In this document: piece by piece, positions 33,169 through 43,299 of the stretch | Numbering within the stretch: position 1 is the first letter of the stretch | Layout: every line of letters begins with the position of its first letter | Assembly: GCA_023511295.1 (NCBI GenBank) | Contig: JAIMBT010000008.1 | Location: forward strand, 62,001 to 126,000 | Source: Alicyclobacillus sp. | GTDB taxonomy: Bacteria; Bacillota; Bacilli; Alicyclobacillales; Alicyclobacillaceae | Direction of reading: 5' to 3' | Length of the DNA: 64,000 bases | Position numbers and translations under genes: made by a program | The notes under the pieces: model-generated | Told to the model about the DNA's origin: nothing | The model's input: only the letters and a program-made list of their open reading frames with translations | Databases searched by the model: none

Positions 33169-34479
33169 ATGCCGGACGTAAAGATGCCGCAGCTTGGCGA
33201 GAGTGTGACGGAAGGTACGATTGGCCGCTGGCTGAAATCGGTCGGTGACACCGTGGCGAAGTACGAACCGATTGCCGAAGTCGTGACCGACAAGGTGACC
33301 GCTGAAATTCCATCCGACTTCGACGGGGTGATGGAAGCGCTGCTGGTGGAGGAGGGCGCCACCGTTCAGGTGGGGACCGTCATCTGCCGGATTGCCACCG
33401 AAGCGGACAGCGCTGGAGACGAAGGCGCGGCGCCGCCGAGACGGGAGGCGCAGTCGGAGAACCCGGCAGTCGGCGCTGCTGCCAAGGAGGAACCGAATGG
33501 CCGCACCGGGCGGTCCGGGCGCTTTTCTCCCGCCGTCCTGCGGCTAGCGGAAGAACACGGCGTGGACTTGGCGCGGGTGGAAGGGACCGGGGAAGGCGGG
33601 CGCATCACGCGAAAGGACGTATTGCGCTACGTGGAGCAAGCCGGGCAGCAGCCACAGTCGCAGGCAAGCGAACCGCCGGTCGCGGACGACCGGTCTCGGC
33701 GTGTCGAGAGTGGCCGCGCGCCGGCCCACGATGCGCCACCCGTGGAGGCAGACCGAGGGGCGGCGCCGGCGCCAGCGGACGACGAGGTCTGGATAGAGCC
33801 TTCCCCCATCCGCAAGACGATTGCCCGTCGGATGGTGGAGAGCAAGCACAATGCACCGCACGCCTGGACCATGGTGGAGGCGGATGTATCGGGATTGGTG
33901 ACGCTGCGCAACCGTGTGAAGGCCGACTTCAAGCGGCGCGAGGGCATTGACCTGACGTTCCTGCCGTTCTTCATCAAGGCGGTGGTCGAAGGGCTGAAGC
34001 GGTATCCGATGCTCAACGCTTCGTGGGTCGACGACAAGATTGTGCAGAAGCGGGCTATCCACATCTCCATCGCGGTAGCGACCGACGACGCGTTGGTGGT
34101 GCCGGTCATCCACCACGCGGACCGGTTGAGCATCGCTGGACTCGCCCACGCCGTGAACGAATTGGCGGCCAAGGCGAGGTCCGGCCGGTTGACCGTTGCG
34201 GACATGCAGGGCGGGACGTTCACCGTCAACAACACCGGTGCATTCGGCTCCATCCTGTCGCAACCGATCTTGAACGCGCCGCAAGCGGCCATCCTTTCGG
34301 TCGAATCCATTGTGAAGCGTCCGGTGGTGGTCGAGGGGGACGCGATTGCGGTGCGCAGTATGGTCAACCTCTGCCTGTCGCTCGACCACCGCGTTCTCGA
34401 CGGGTGGTTGGCGGGCTCCTTCTTGAAGGCGGTACGGCAACGCCTCGAGACGTTCGGTGAGGACACGGCCATCTATTGA
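33169..34479 (+). CDS. bkdB: Branched-chain 2-oxo acid dehydrogenase E2 (lipoyl acyltransferase)
   Basis: A 436-residue E2. A lipoyl domain at residues 1-80 with the lipoylated Lys in EVVTDKVTAEIPSD; a Pro/Ala-rich linker; a peripheral-subunit-binding domain (about 120-160; FSPAVLRLAEEHGVDLARVE); and a catalytic acyltransferase core with SLDHRVLDGWLAGSF carrying the active His. It transfers the branched acyl group to CoA. lipA and lipB follow after 189 bases and would make its cofactor. Confidence 0.95.
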   Translation: MPDVKMPQLGESVTEGTIGRWLKSVGDTVAKYEPIAEVVTDKVTAEIPSDFDGVMEALLVEEGATVQVGTVICRIATEADSAGDEGAAPPRREAQSENPAVGAAAKEEPNGRTGRSGRFSPAVLRLAEEHGVDLARVEGTGEGGRITRKDVLRYVEQAGQQPQSQASEPPVADDRSRRVESGRAPAHDAPPVEADRGAAPAPADDEVWIEPSPIRKTIARRMVESKHNAPHAWTMVEADVSGLVTLRNRVKADFKRREGIDLTFLPFFIKAVVEGLKRYPMLNASWVDDKIVQKRAIHISIAVATDDALVVPVIHHADRLSIAGLAHAVNELAAKARSGRLTVADMQGGTFTVNNTGAFGSILSQPILNAPQAAILSVESIVKRPVVVEGDAIAVRSMVNLCLSLDHRVLDGWLAGSFLKAVRQRLETFGEDTAIY

Positions 34480-34530
34480 GTCGGCGACAGCCCTCGCGAT
34501 ACCGTGCGACGGGGCGCGATCCCTCTCCCC

Positions 34531-34559
34531 AAAAGGATGGTCCAAGCGGCCATCCTTTG
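34531..34559 (+). terminator. Hairpin between bkdB and lipA
   Basis: AAAGGATGG (34532-34540) pairs with CCATCCTTT (34550-34558). No immediate T-run; GCTTCTGTC follows. It may terminate or attenuate the bkd transcript before lipA. Confidence 0.55.
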
Positions 34560-34668
34560 CTTCTGTCGACGGTTGTTTTACACTAAGACGTGACGAGGGC
34601 CGTTTGGGTCCTGCGGTTCACGGACGGTCTCCACCGTCTGGGCGCGGGTCGGGAAAGGACGATGCACC

Positions 34669-35676
34669 ATGGTAGAATCCAAGCTGTTGGAAAAGCAGCG
34701 GGCGAAAGAGCAAAAGATGCGGGAAATGGCAGCGAATCGGCCGGAGTGGCTGAAGGTACAGATCAAGACCGGTCCGAACTTCAAGGACCTCAAGGAGATC
34801 ATGCGCGGCAAGTCACTGCACACCGTGTGCGAGGAGGCGCGCTGTCCGAACATCTACGAGTGCTGGGAGCACCGGACGGCGACGTTCATGATTCTCGGAG
34901 ATGTGTGCACGCGCGCGTGTCGATTCTGCGCCGTGACGAGCGGGCGCCCGAGTCACCTCGATTGGGCGGAGCCAAAACGCGTGGCGGACGCGGTCGTCGA
35001 CATGGGCCTGCAGCACGTCGTCGTGACCAGCGTCGCACGCGATGACCTGGCAGACGGTGGCGCGAGCGTGTTCGCAGCGACCATCCGGGCCATTCGCGAA
35101 GCGGTCCCGAGCTGCGGCGTGGAGGTCCTGATTCCCGACTTCATGGGGAACTGGGAAGCGCTGCGGACCGTGCTCGACGCGTCGCCGGATATCCTCAACC
35201 ACAACATCGAGACCGTTCGACGACTGTCGGACCGCGTACGGTCCAAGGCGAAGTACGACCGGACGCTGGAACTGCTCCGCCGTTCCAAGGAGATGCGCCC
35301 GGATATCCGCACCAAGTGCAGCATCATGGTCGGTCTCGGCGAGACCGAGGCGGAAGTGTTGGAGACGATGGACGACCTGCGCGCGGTGGGTGTCGACATC
35401 CTCACCATCGGCCAGTACCTGCAGCCGACGAAGAAGCACCTGGTCGTCGAGCGCTTCTACACGCCGACGGAGTTTTTGCGGCTCCGCGGGGAAGGGCTCA
35501 AGCGCGGCTTCGCACACGTCGAGTCCGGGCCGATGGTGCGCAGTTCCTACCACGCGCACGAACAGGTCCAGCGGGCGAACGGCCTGCCACTGCAGTCCCT
35601 GCCCGCGGAAGCAAGGCAGCACCTCCTCGCGAGCGAGTCCCGGCCGCGTGTCCTCCAGGAGGGGGATGGACAGTGA
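34669..35676 (+). CDS. lipA: Lipoyl synthase
   Basis: A 335-residue radical SAM enzyme. Auxiliary cluster Cys residues are in [13 protein letters not shown] and the radical SAM triad is [27 protein letters not shown] and [10 protein letters not shown] (Ser ligand RSSYHA) close the family pattern. It inserts two sulfurs into octanoyl groups on lipoyl domains. Overlaps lipB by four bases (GTGA). Confidence 0.96.
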   Translation: MVESKLLEKQRAKEQKMREMAANRPEWLKVQIKTGPNFKDLKEIMRGKSLHTVCEEARCPNIYECWEHRTATFMILGDVCTRACRFCAVTSGRPSHLDWAEPKRVADAVVDMGLQHVVVTSVARDDLADGGASVFAATIRAIREAVPSCGVEVLIPDFMGNWEALRTVLDASPDILNHNIETVRRLSDRVRSKAKYDRTLELLRRSKEMRPDIRTKCSIMVGLGETEAEVLETMDDLRAVGVDILTIGQYLQPTKKHLVVERFYTPTEFLRLRGEGLKRGFAHVESGPMVRSSYHAHEQVQRANGLPLQSLPAEARQHLLASESRPRVLQEGDGQ

Positions 35677-36404
35677 GCGAAGGGCGCAGGGAGCTGTCGG
35701 GCGGCACGGCGCTGCAGTGGACGGGTCTCGGGCGTATGGACTACCGAAGCGCGGTCGCCCGCATGGACGAGCGGGCCGACGAGTTGTTGGCAGGCCATGA
35801 CGACCGCCAGACGGTGTTCACCGTCGAGCATCCGCCCACCATCACCATCGGCAAAAACGGAACCGCAGACCACGTGGTGGCGCCGGCCGAGGTTCTGGCC
35901 CGGCGGGGCTTTCAAGTGTACGAGGTGGACCGCGGCGGCGATGTGACGTATCACGGGCCCGGACAACTGGTGGTCTACCCGGTGCTGCACCTGTCGCCGT
36001 GGGGGAACGACGTCGGCCGCTACGTCCGTATGTTGGAAGAGACGGTCATCGTGGCGCTCGCAGACGTCGGCATCGCGGGCTCGCGCATCGAGGGACTGCC
36101 CGGCGTCTGGGTCGGGACGGACAAGGTCTGCGCCATCGGCGCGCGGGTGCGGCGGCGCAAGACCGGAGAGTTTGTGACCAGTCACGGCCTGGCGCTGAAC
36201 GTGCACACCGACCTGTCGCACTTTCAAACCATCATTCCGTGCGGCATTGCGGACAAGGGCGTCACGTCGGTCGAGCGCCTGCTCGGCCAGGAGGCGTCGC
36301 TGGCCGAATGGGAAGGCCGACTTCGCACTGCGTTTACGCAGATCTTCGACATGCCGGCGGTGGACGCGGGCGTCGTCGCCGAACAGGGAGGTGAGGCGTC
36401 GTGA
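35673..36404 (+). CDS. lipB: Octanoyl-[carrier protein]:protein octanoyltransferase
   Basis: A 243-residue LipB; GTG 35673 overlaps the lipA stop. Motifs: [45 protein letters not shown] and the catalytic Cys in [13 protein letters not shown]. It moves octanoate from acyl carrier protein to lipoyl domains. Many Bacilli use LipM/LipL instead, so a LipB-type enzyme together with LipA beside bkd genes is notable. Confidence 0.95.
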   Translation: MSEGRRELSGGTALQWTGLGRMDYRSAVARMDERADELLAGHDDRQTVFTVEHPPTITIGKNGTADHVVAPAEVLARRGFQVYEVDRGGDVTYHGPGQLVVYPVLHLSPWGNDVGRYVRMLEETVIVALADVGIAGSRIEGLPGVWVGTDKVCAIGARVRRRKTGEFVTSHGLALNVHTDLSHFQTIIPCGIADKGVTSVERLLGQEASLAEWEGRLRTAFTQIFDMPAVDAGVVAEQGGEAS

Positions 36405-36502
36405 GCCAGTTGGCCAGTGCAGGGACGTGGATTGCCGCGATTCTCGTGGTGCTGATGGGCGCCATGTGGGTTGCCGGCAGCATCGTCGGACGTCATCGCT
36501 GA
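36401..36502 (+). CDS. 33-residue single-span membrane protein
   Basis: A short ORF that overlaps the lipB stop by four bases (GTGA), with GGGAGGTGAGG in front. The predicted peptide has one hydrophobic helix ([18 protein letters not shown]) and a basic end (GRHR). Translational coupling and a good ribosome site argue that it is made. No known family. Confidence 0.5.
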   Translation: MSQLASAGTWIAAILVVLMGAMWVAGSIVGRHR

Positions 36503-36575
36503 ACAGACGCGCGACCGACGCGCTGCGCGGCCGTGCAGCCGCGAGCGGCGGGGCTCGGGGAGGGACCGGATCGAC

Positions 36576-38234
36576 ATGTCGTTGCAAGATGCATATCGGG
36601 CGTGGCAGGACAAGACGGAAGCTGCGCTGGCGAAACGGCCGGAGCGCAAGGAAGCGTTTCACAACCACTCGGACATCCCCATCTCCCGCCTCTACACCCC
36701 GGCGGATGGCATCCAGTCCGAGGAAGCATATCTGCAGAAACTGGGGTTCCCGGGCGAGTATCCGTATACCCGCGGCATTCAACCGACGATGTACCGCGGG
36801 CGGTACTGGACGATGCGGCAGTACGCGGGGTATGGCTCGGCGGAGGAGACGAATGCGCGGTTCCGCTACCTGTTGGAGCAAGGCCAGACCGGTCTCAGTA
36901 CGGCGTTTGACCTGCCGACGCAAATCGGGTATGACGCGGACGACCCGTTCGCACGCGGAGAAGTCGGAAAGGTCGGCGTCTCCATCTCCTCGCGTCTCGA
37001 CATGGAGACGCTGCTCGAGAGGATTCCGCTCGACCAGGTGAGCACGTCGATGACCATCAACGCGCCGGCTTCCGTGCTGTTGGCAATGTATTTGGTTGTG
37101 GCCGAGCAACAGGGTGTGCCGTGGGACAAAGTGTCGGGGACGATTCAGAACGACATCCTGAAGGAGTACGTGGCCCGCGGCACGTACATCTTCCCGCCGA
37201 AGCCGTCGATGCGGCTGGTGACGGACGTGTTTGATTTCTGTGCGCGGGAAGTGCCGCTCTGGAATACCATCTCCATCAGCGGGTACCACATCCGCGAAGC
37301 GGGATCGACAGCGGTGCAAGAGCTCGCGTTCACGCTGGCGAACGCCATGGCCTACGTGCAAGCGGCTGTGGATGCGGGGCTTGCGGTGGACGACTTCGCG
37401 CCGCGACTGTCGTTTTTCTTCAATGCACACAACGACTTCTTCGAGGAAATCGCGAAGTTTCGCGCGGCGCGGCGGATGTGGTCGAAGATCATGCGCGAAC
37501 GCTTCGGCGCAAAGAACCCCCGCTCGTGGCAGCTTCGATTCCATACGCAGACGGCAGGAAGCACGCTGACGGCGCAACAGCCGGACAACAACGTCGTGCG
37601 CGTCACGGTTCAGGCGATGGCGGCCGTCCTCGGCGGGACGCAGAGTCTGCACACGAACAGCCGCGACGAAGCGCTCGCGCTGCCGACCGAAGCGTCTGCT
37701 CGGCTGGCGCTGCGGACGCAACAGATCTTGGCGTACGAGAGTGGCCTGACAGACACCATTGATCCGCTGGCCGGCAGCTACTACGTCGAGCACCTCACCG
37801 ACGAGGTGGAGGCGCGGGCTTGGCAATACATCGACCACATCGACCAGATGGGCGGCGCGGTCACCGCGATTGAGCAGGGATATATGCAGCAGGAGATCCA
37901 CCAAGCGGCGTACGACACCCAGGTGGCGATTGAGCGCGGCGAGCAGGTCGTCGTCGGCGTCAACAAGTTTCAGATGGAGGAGCAGGAACGCCCCGAAATC
38001 CTCCGGGTTGATCCGGCACTGGGCCGCAAACAGGCTGAACGGCTTGCAAAGCTGCGCGCGGAGCGCCCGGCGGAGGCGCACGCGGCGGCGCTGACCGCAT
38101 TGCGCCAAGCGGCGGAGGGCACGGCGAACCTCATGCCGTACCTGGTTGACGCCGTGCGCAAGTACGCGACCATCGGCGAGATCTGCAATGTGCTGCGGGA
38201 CGTGTTTGGCGAGTACCACCCCAACCTGTTTTAG
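36576..38234 (+). CDS. mcmA: Methylmalonyl-CoA mutase, catalytic subunit without B12 domain
   Basis: A 552-residue TIM-barrel subunit, ATG 36576. Motifs: [51 protein letters not shown] and [15 protein letters not shown]. The Tyr of RQYAG and the Arg of PSMRL correspond to MCM's carboxylate-handling residues (isobutyryl-CoA mutase has Phe and Gln there), so methylmalonyl-CoA is the likely substrate. The B12-binding part is encoded by the next gene, as in archaeal and some Bacillus systems. Confidence 0.88.
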   Translation: MSLQDAYRAWQDKTEAALAKRPERKEAFHNHSDIPISRLYTPADGIQSEEAYLQKLGFPGEYPYTRGIQPTMYRGRYWTMRQYAGYGSAEETNARFRYLLEQGQTGLSTAFDLPTQIGYDADDPFARGEVGKVGVSISSRLDMETLLERIPLDQVSTSMTINAPASVLLAMYLVVAEQQGVPWDKVSGTIQNDILKEYVARGTYIFPPKPSMRLVTDVFDFCAREVPLWNTISISGYHIREAGSTAVQELAFTLANAMAYVQAAVDAGLAVDDFAPRLSFFFNAHNDFFEEIAKFRAARRMWSKIMRERFGAKNPRSWQLRFHTQTAGSTLTAQQPDNNVVRVTVQAMAAVLGGTQSLHTNSRDEALALPTEASARLALRTQQILAYESGLTDTIDPLAGSYYVEHLTDEVEARAWQYIDHIDQMGGAVTAIEQGYMQQEIHQAAYDTQVAIERGEQVVVGVNKFQMEEQERPEILRVDPALGRKQAERLAKLRAERPAEAHAAALTALRQAAEGTANLMPYLVDAVRKYATIGEICNVLRDVFGEYHPNLF

Positions 38235-38251
38235 AAAGGAGCTTGACATCG

Positions 38252-39103
38252 GTGACACAGCCAATCCGGGTATTGGTCGCCAAGCCGGGTCTCGACGGGC
38301 ATGACCGGGGCGCCTTGGTGATTGCCCAAGGACTGCGGGATCAGGGCATGGAAGTGATCTACACCGGGCTGCGCCAGACTCCGGAGCAAATTGCCAACAC
38401 GGCGGTGCAGGAGGATGTGGCCTGCGTCGGGCTCTCCAGCCTCTCCGGCGCTCACTTGGAATTGTTTCCGGAGGTGGTGCGGCAGTTGCGGGCGCGCGGC
38501 GCAGAGGACATCCTCGTCGTCGGCGGTGGCGTGATACCCGACGAGGACATCCCAGCGCTGCAGGCGGCGGGAATTGCCCATGTCTTCACGCCGGGAACGC
38601 GGATTGAGGACGTCGCCGCCTTCATCCGAGCGCACGTGCACAACCACCTTCCGGCTGAGCACGCGGTACCCGGCGTGCTCCAGATTGACCACATCGGTAT
38701 CGCCGTGCACAGTCTTGCATCCGCTTTGCCGATGTACACCCAACTGCTTGGTCTGACCGTCTACCACGAAGAGGTGATTGCGGACCAGCAGGTGCGGACG
38801 GCGTTCCTGCGCGTGGGCGAAACCGACCTGGAACTGCTTGAACCGACGGACGGCTCGGGGCCGATTGCGCAGTTTTTGCAGCGGCGCGGGCCCGGCATTC
38901 ACCACATTGCGTACGCGGTTGCGGACATCGAAGCAAGTCTGCGGGCGGCCCGTGCTGCCGGGTACCGTTTGATTGACGAAGCGCCTCGGCCTGGCGGACA
39001 CGGCAAGCAGATTGCCTTCCTGCACCCGAAGGATACGGGTGGCGTCTTGGTGGAGTTCTGCCAACGCGGAGTCGGGGCAGCCGAGGAGGGAGCCGTCGAA
39101 TGA
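38252..39103 (+). CDS. Fusion: mutase B12-binding subunit plus methylmalonyl-CoA epimerase
   Basis: A 283-residue protein; GTG 38252 has AAGGAG ten bases before (a TTG at 38243 is too close to it). Residues 1-135 are the cobalamin-binding domain: [20 protein letters not shown] (the DxHxxG axial-ligand motif), [12 protein letters not shown] and [12 protein letters not shown]. Residues about 145-283 are a VOC-fold epimerase: [50 protein letters not shown] and GVLVEF, with the metal-binding His/Glu. The epimerase converts (2S)- to (2R)-methylmalonyl-CoA for the mutase. Such fusion is uncommon, and joins consecutive steps of the pathway. Confidence 0.9.
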   Translation: MTQPIRVLVAKPGLDGHDRGALVIAQGLRDQGMEVIYTGLRQTPEQIANTAVQEDVACVGLSSLSGAHLELFPEVVRQLRARGAEDILVVGGGVIPDEDIPALQAAGIAHVFTPGTRIEDVAAFIRAHVHNHLPAEHAVPGVLQIDHIGIAVHSLASALPMYTQLLGLTVYHEEVIADQQVRTAFLRVGETDLELLEPTDGSGPIAQFLQRRGPGIHHIAYAVADIEASLRAARAAGYRLIDEAPRPGGHGKQIAFLHPKDTGGVLVEFCQRGVGAAEEGAVE

Positions 39104-40644
39104 TGGAGGACAAGGTGTACGAGCTCCAGGACCGGCGGCGAAAGGTGGAGTTGGGCGGCGGTGACAAGCGCATCCTGCAGCAGCACGAGCGCGGCAAGGG
39201 GACCGCTCGGGAGCGGATCGACTACCTCCTCGACGACGGGTCGTTCCGCGAGTTGAACCCGTTTTCCGCCACCCGTGCGCCGTACTTTGGCATGGATGAG
39301 GTGGACGCGCCGGGCGAAGGCGTGGTCACCGGATACGGGACCATCGATGGTCGCACCGTGTTCGTCTTCGCGCAAGATTTCACTGTGTTCGGCGGTGCGC
39401 TGGGTGAAGTTCACGCCCAGAAGATTGCGAAGGTCATGGACCTCGCAGCGAAGACGGGCGCGCCCATCATCGGCCTGAACGATTCGGGCGGTGCGCGGAT
39501 TCAGGAAGGCGTGGTATCGCTGGATGGGTACGGACACGTCTTCTACCGCAATTCCATCTACTCGGGTGTCGTGCCGCAGATCTCGGTGATCATGGGACCG
39601 TGTGCGGGCGGTGCGGTGTATTCTCCGGCCATCACAGATTTCATCTTCATGGTCGAAGGCACCAGCCAGATGTTCATCACGGGCCCAAAGGTGATTGAAA
39701 CGGTCACGGGGGAGCAGATCACCAGCGAGGCGTTGGGCGGCGCCAAGGTCCAGGAAGGCACGAGCGGTGTCGCACACTTCACGGGGCCGACCGAAGAGGC
39801 CGTGTTGGACGAGGTCCGCCGGCTGCTCCGCTTCTTGCCGCAGAGCTGCCAGGAGCAACCGCCGCAGGTGGCGTTTCACGGGAGACTGACACCCGATGAA
39901 GCCATGCTCGACCTGGTGCCGGAGGACGGGACCAAGGTGTACGACGTGAAGGACGTCATCGTGCGCCTGCTCGACGATGGCGATTTCCTCGAGGTCCAGC
40001 CGCTGTTCGCACGCAACGCGGTGGTGGGGTTCGGGCGCGTGGAGGGCCGGACCGTCGGCGTTGTGGCGAACCAGCCGAAGTTCATGGCCGGCGGTCTCGA
40101 CATCGACAGTTCGGACAAGATTGCGCGTTTCATTAGATTTTGTGACGCGTTCAACATCCCGCTCATCACGCTCGAGGACGTCACCGGCTTCATCCCAGGC
40201 GTGAAGCAGGAGCACGGCGGTATCATCCGCCACGGCGCGAAGATCCTCTACGCCTACTCGGAGGCAACGGTGCCGAAGATCACGGTGATCTTGCGCAAGG
40301 CCTACGGCGGGGCGTATGTCGCCCTGAACAGCAAGGCCATCGGGGCGGATCTGGTGTTCGCGTGGCCGGCCAGCGAGATAGCGGTGATGGGGCCAGAGGG
40401 CGCAGCGAACATCATCTACGCCCGAGAGATTGCGCAGAGTCCAGACCCGACGGCGCTGCGGGCCGCGAAGATTGCCGAGTACCGCGAGCGGTTCGCGAAC
40501 CCGTACATAGCGGCCGCAGCCGGGATGGTGGACGACGTGATAGATCCGCGCGAGACGCGCATCAAGGTTGCGGAGGGCCTGCGCATGCTGCGCGGGAAAC
40601 AAGAGGCGCGGCCGGCGAAGAAACACGGCAACATTCCGCTGTGA
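39100..40644 (+). CDS. Acyl-CoA (propionyl-CoA) carboxylase beta subunit
   Basis: A 514-residue carboxyltransferase of the PccB/MmdA family. ATG 39100 overlaps the previous stop. Motifs: [49 protein letters not shown] and [18 protein letters not shown]. It either carboxylates propionyl-CoA with a biotin carboxylase partner (not in the window) or acts as a methylmalonyl-CoA decarboxylase subunit. Neighbours favour the first. GTGA overlap with the next gene. Confidence 0.9.
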   Translation: MMEDKVYELQDRRRKVELGGGDKRILQQHERGKGTARERIDYLLDDGSFRELNPFSATRAPYFGMDEVDAPGEGVVTGYGTIDGRTVFVFAQDFTVFGGALGEVHAQKIAKVMDLAAKTGAPIIGLNDSGGARIQEGVVSLDGYGHVFYRNSIYSGVVPQISVIMGPCAGGAVYSPAITDFIFMVEGTSQMFITGPKVIETVTGEQITSEALGGAKVQEGTSGVAHFTGPTEEAVLDEVRRLLRFLPQSCQEQPPQVAFHGRLTPDEAMLDLVPEDGTKVYDVKDVIVRLLDDGDFLEVQPLFARNAVVGFGRVEGRTVGVVANQPKFMAGGLDIDSSDKIARFIRFCDAFNIPLITLEDVTGFIPGVKQEHGGIIRHGAKILYAYSEATVPKITVILRKAYGGAYVALNSKAIGADLVFAWPASEIAVMGPEGAANIIYAREIAQSPDPTALRAAKIAEYRERFANPYIAAAAGMVDDVIDPRETRIKVAEGLRMLRGKQEARPAKKHGNIPL

Positions 40645-41783
40645 GGGAGGCGGCGACGTCGGAATTCCCATCGATTGAAGCGCTGTTTCTGGAATTGGTC
40701 CAGATACCGAGCCATTCCCTCCACGAAGGAGCGATGGCGAAGCGCTGTCGGGCGTTGCTCGAACAACTTGGCTGCACCGTCCAGGTGGACGACGCGGGCG
40801 CGGGCCTCGGCGGCGAGACAGGGAACGTGATTGCGCGGTTTCCAGGGGATGAGGCGGAAGACCCGGTGTTACTCACCGCGCACATGGATACGGTGCCGCC
40901 AGGCGAAGGCGTCCGTCCGGTGGTGGATCCCGATGGGACCGTGCACGGGGATGGGACAACGGTCCTCGGCGCGGACGACAAGGCGGGCGTGACGGCGATT
41001 CTGGCCGCCCTCAACCAGTTGCGGATGAAAGGGACACCGCATCCGCCGGTGGAGGTCGTCTTGACCATCGCCGAGGAGATGGGCTTGCAAGGTTCCCGGG
41101 CGCTGGACGTCCAACAGCTGCGGTCTCGGACCGGCCTGTGCCTGGATGCGGGCGGACCCGTCGGGAGCTTCGTCGTGGCCGGACCGACGCAGGTCCGGTG
41201 GAACGCAGAGTTCGTCGGACGCGCCGCTCACGCAGGTGTATCCCCAGAGCGTGGCGTGAGCGCCATCAAGATGGCGGCGGCTGCAGTCGCGAAGATGCCC
41301 CACGGGCGTATCAGCCCGCATACCACCGTCAACATCGGCAGTTTTGTGGGGGAAGGGCCGACGAATGTCGTCCGAGATCGGGTGACCCTCGTCGGCGAAG
41401 CCAGAGGGCTGGAGTCGAATGAGTTGGCGGACGTCCTCCGCGAGATTGAGAGCGGGTTCCGCGTGACTGCGGAGCGTTTGGGTGGGCAGGTCTCGTTTCA
41501 CGCACGGACCGCGTACGAGCGCTTTCACTTTCCGGCGGACCATCCCCTGCGACAGCGCGTGGCGGCCGCGGCAGAGGCTGTGGGCTTCGTGCCGCAGGCC
41601 GTGCACAGCGGCGGCGGAAGCGACGCAAGCATCTTCACGCAGCGCGGCATCCCGACCATCAACCTCGGCGTGGGGTACGTCGACATTCATTCGACCCAGG
41701 AGCGGATCCAACTCGCGGACATCGAACGGCTGACCGCGTGGGTCGTCGCATGTTTAAGCCGTTCGCCTCAGGCGTCAGGGTGA
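40641..41783 (+). CDS. M20-family peptidase (PepT-like)
   Basis: A 380-residue metallopeptidase; GTG 40641 overlaps the carboxylase stop (GTGA). Zinc ligand and catalytic motifs: LLTAHMDTVPPGEG, VLGADDKAGVTAIL, LTIAEEMGLQGS, GRAAHAGVSPERG (dimerisation domain), and VHSGGGSDASIF. The family removes N-terminal residues from tri- or dipeptides or deacylates amino acids. Being in the branched-chain amino acid run, it may feed amino acids into this pathway. Confidence 0.87.
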   Translation: MREAATSEFPSIEALFLELVQIPSHSLHEGAMAKRCRALLEQLGCTVQVDDAGAGLGGETGNVIARFPGDEAEDPVLLTAHMDTVPPGEGVRPVVDPDGTVHGDGTTVLGADDKAGVTAILAALNQLRMKGTPHPPVEVVLTIAEEMGLQGSRALDVQQLRSRTGLCLDAGGPVGSFVVAGPTQVRWNAEFVGRAAHAGVSPERGVSAIKMAAAAVAKMPHGRISPHTTVNIGSFVGEGPTNVVRDRVTLVGEARGLESNELADVLREIESGFRVTAERLGGQVSFHARTAYERFHFPADHPLRQRVAAAAEAVGFVPQAVHSGGGSDASIFTQRGIPTINLGVGYVDIHSTQERIQLADIERLTAWVVACLSRSPQASG

Positions 41784-41844
41784 CCCGGTTGCGTCATCCG
41801 GCGCCTCACGCCGCATGCCGTATCGGGCCAAGTCACATACTACT

Positions 41845-41858
41845 TCCCGAATTCGGGA
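41845..41858. repeat. 14-bp palindrome covering the ribosome site of the permease gene
   Basis: TCCCGAATTCGGGA is a perfect palindrome whose right arm overlaps GGGAGG, the ribosome site of the next gene (start 41868). It could be a repressor operator or an RNA hairpin that hides the ribosome site. Confidence 0.5.
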
Positions 41859-41867
41859 GGTGGTTCT

Positions 41868-43298
41868 ATGGCGGACACCAAGAGCCGGGGTGCGTTTGGA
41901 CTTCGAACCCCGCAGGCGGTCGGGGAGAGGGCCTCAGAACACAAGGGACGCACGCTGACCGTACCAGGGTTGACCCTCATCGGCATCGGGGGCATCATCG
42001 GGGCGGGGTTCTTCCTCGGCTCCGGTTTGCCCATCCACATGGCGGGTCCCGGGGTGTTGGTGGCCTACCTGCTCGGGGCGCTCATCACGGCGCAGGTCGT
42101 CGGGGCGTTGACATCCATGGCGGTACAGCATCCGGCCTCTGGCGCGTATCAAGAGTATCCGGCCAAGTACCTGGGACGATTCGCCGGGTACATGCAGGGC
42201 TGGACCTACTACCTCACGAGCCTCCTGACCATCGCCAGCGAAGCGGTTGCGATGGCTGTGTTTGTGCAGCTGTGGCTGCCCAATTGGCCGAGCCTGCTCC
42301 TCGCCGGCTTATTCGCGGCGGTTATCGTCGTGGTGAACGCCTTCGGCGTGCGCAGCTTTGAGCGGATTGAGAGCATCATGAGCGTCGTCAAGATTGGCGC
42401 GTTGGTCGGATTTATCGTGTACGGGGTGGTCATGCTGTGGTCGTTGCGCGCGGGCGGGCCGCACGCAGCGTTTCCGGCCACCCATGGGCTTCCCACTTCG
42501 TTTCTGCCGAACGGGTGGGGTGGCGTGCTGCAGAGCATGGTCGTGGTGATCTTCGCGTACGCAGGGATTGGCGTGTTCGCATCCGTCACCTCTGAGATGA
42601 AGAACCCGCGCGACATCGACCGGGCTGCCATTTGGACGGTGGTGGCGCTGGCGGTGATGTACATCGCGTCCGTCGGGTTCGTGCTGTGGCTGGTCCCCTG
42701 GCAGTCCATCTCGACCCATGCGAGCCCGTTCGTCGCGGCGCTTCGGGCGAGTGGTGCCACGGTGTTCGCCACGGTGTTCAACGCCGCCATCTTGGTAGCG
42801 GCCTTCAGCGTGATGGCGGGAGCCTTGTACTCCGCAAACCAGGTCCTTATCTCCCTCGGAGCATCGCGCGATGCTCCGCGGCAGGTGGTGCCAAGCCGCC
42901 ATCACCGGACACCGTGGGTGGCGCTCGGCGCCAGTACGGTCCTGATTGCGGCGTTCCTCATCCTGTCGACGTTGCTTCCGGCCAATGTCTACAGCTTTCT
43001 CGTCAGCGCGTCCAGTTACTTCACGTTCTTCAACTGGCTGATGTTGGCCTTCTCGTTCTTAAAGTGGCGAAAACAGCCAGGTGCCGGGCCGCGGTTCGTC
43101 TCCAAGCTGGCGTTCGGCCAGCCTGTGTCGACTTGGGTGGCGATTGTCCTGCTCATCGGGCTGGCGGGGTATTCGGTCGTGCAGCCAGATCAGCGGGTCG
43201 GATTTTACGCGGCGGTCGGTATCGGGGCACTGCTCGCCGCCTTGTACTTCTTGGTGGCGAGGCGCCGGGCCGAGCCGCACCGCAGAGAGGATTTTTAA
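41868..43298 (+). CDS. Amino acid permease (APC family)
   Basis: A 476-residue transporter with about 12 hydrophobic segments. The first has the family signature LIGIGGIIGAGFFLGSG, and the motif VFNAAILVAAFSVMAGALY lies in TM8. It most resembles GABA/amino acid permeases of Bacillus. It follows the BCAA catabolic genes and may import a substrate for them; specificity is unknown. Confidence 0.85.
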   Translation: MADTKSRGAFGLRTPQAVGERASEHKGRTLTVPGLTLIGIGGIIGAGFFLGSGLPIHMAGPGVLVAYLLGALITAQVVGALTSMAVQHPASGAYQEYPAKYLGRFAGYMQGWTYYLTSLLTIASEAVAMAVFVQLWLPNWPSLLLAGLFAAVIVVVNAFGVRSFERIESIMSVVKIGALVGFIVYGVVMLWSLRAGGPHAAFPATHGLPTSFLPNGWGGVLQSMVVVIFAYAGIGVFASVTSEMKNPRDIDRAAIWTVVALAVMYIASVGFVLWLVPWQSISTHASPFVAALRASGATVFATVFNAAILVAAFSVMAGALYSANQVLISLGASRDAPRQVVPSRHHRTPWVALGASTVLIAAFLILSTLLPANVYSFLVSASSYFTFFNWLMLAFSFLKWRKQPGAGPRFVSKLAFGQPVSTWVAIVLLIGLAGYSVVQPDQRVGFYAAVGIGALLAALYFLVARRRAEPHRREDF

Positions 43299-43299
43299 C

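Noticed and set aside
36576-38234. Isobutyryl-CoA mutase rather than methylmalonyl-CoA mutase
   Set aside because: The Tyr and Arg residues that handle the substrate carboxylate in methylmalonyl-CoA mutase appear present, and an epimerase and a carboxylase gene follow.
35547-38264. A 905-codon open frame on the minus strand
   Set aside because: Antisense to lipA, lipB and the mutase gene. No ribosome site or recognisable motif; an artefact of codon third-position GC.
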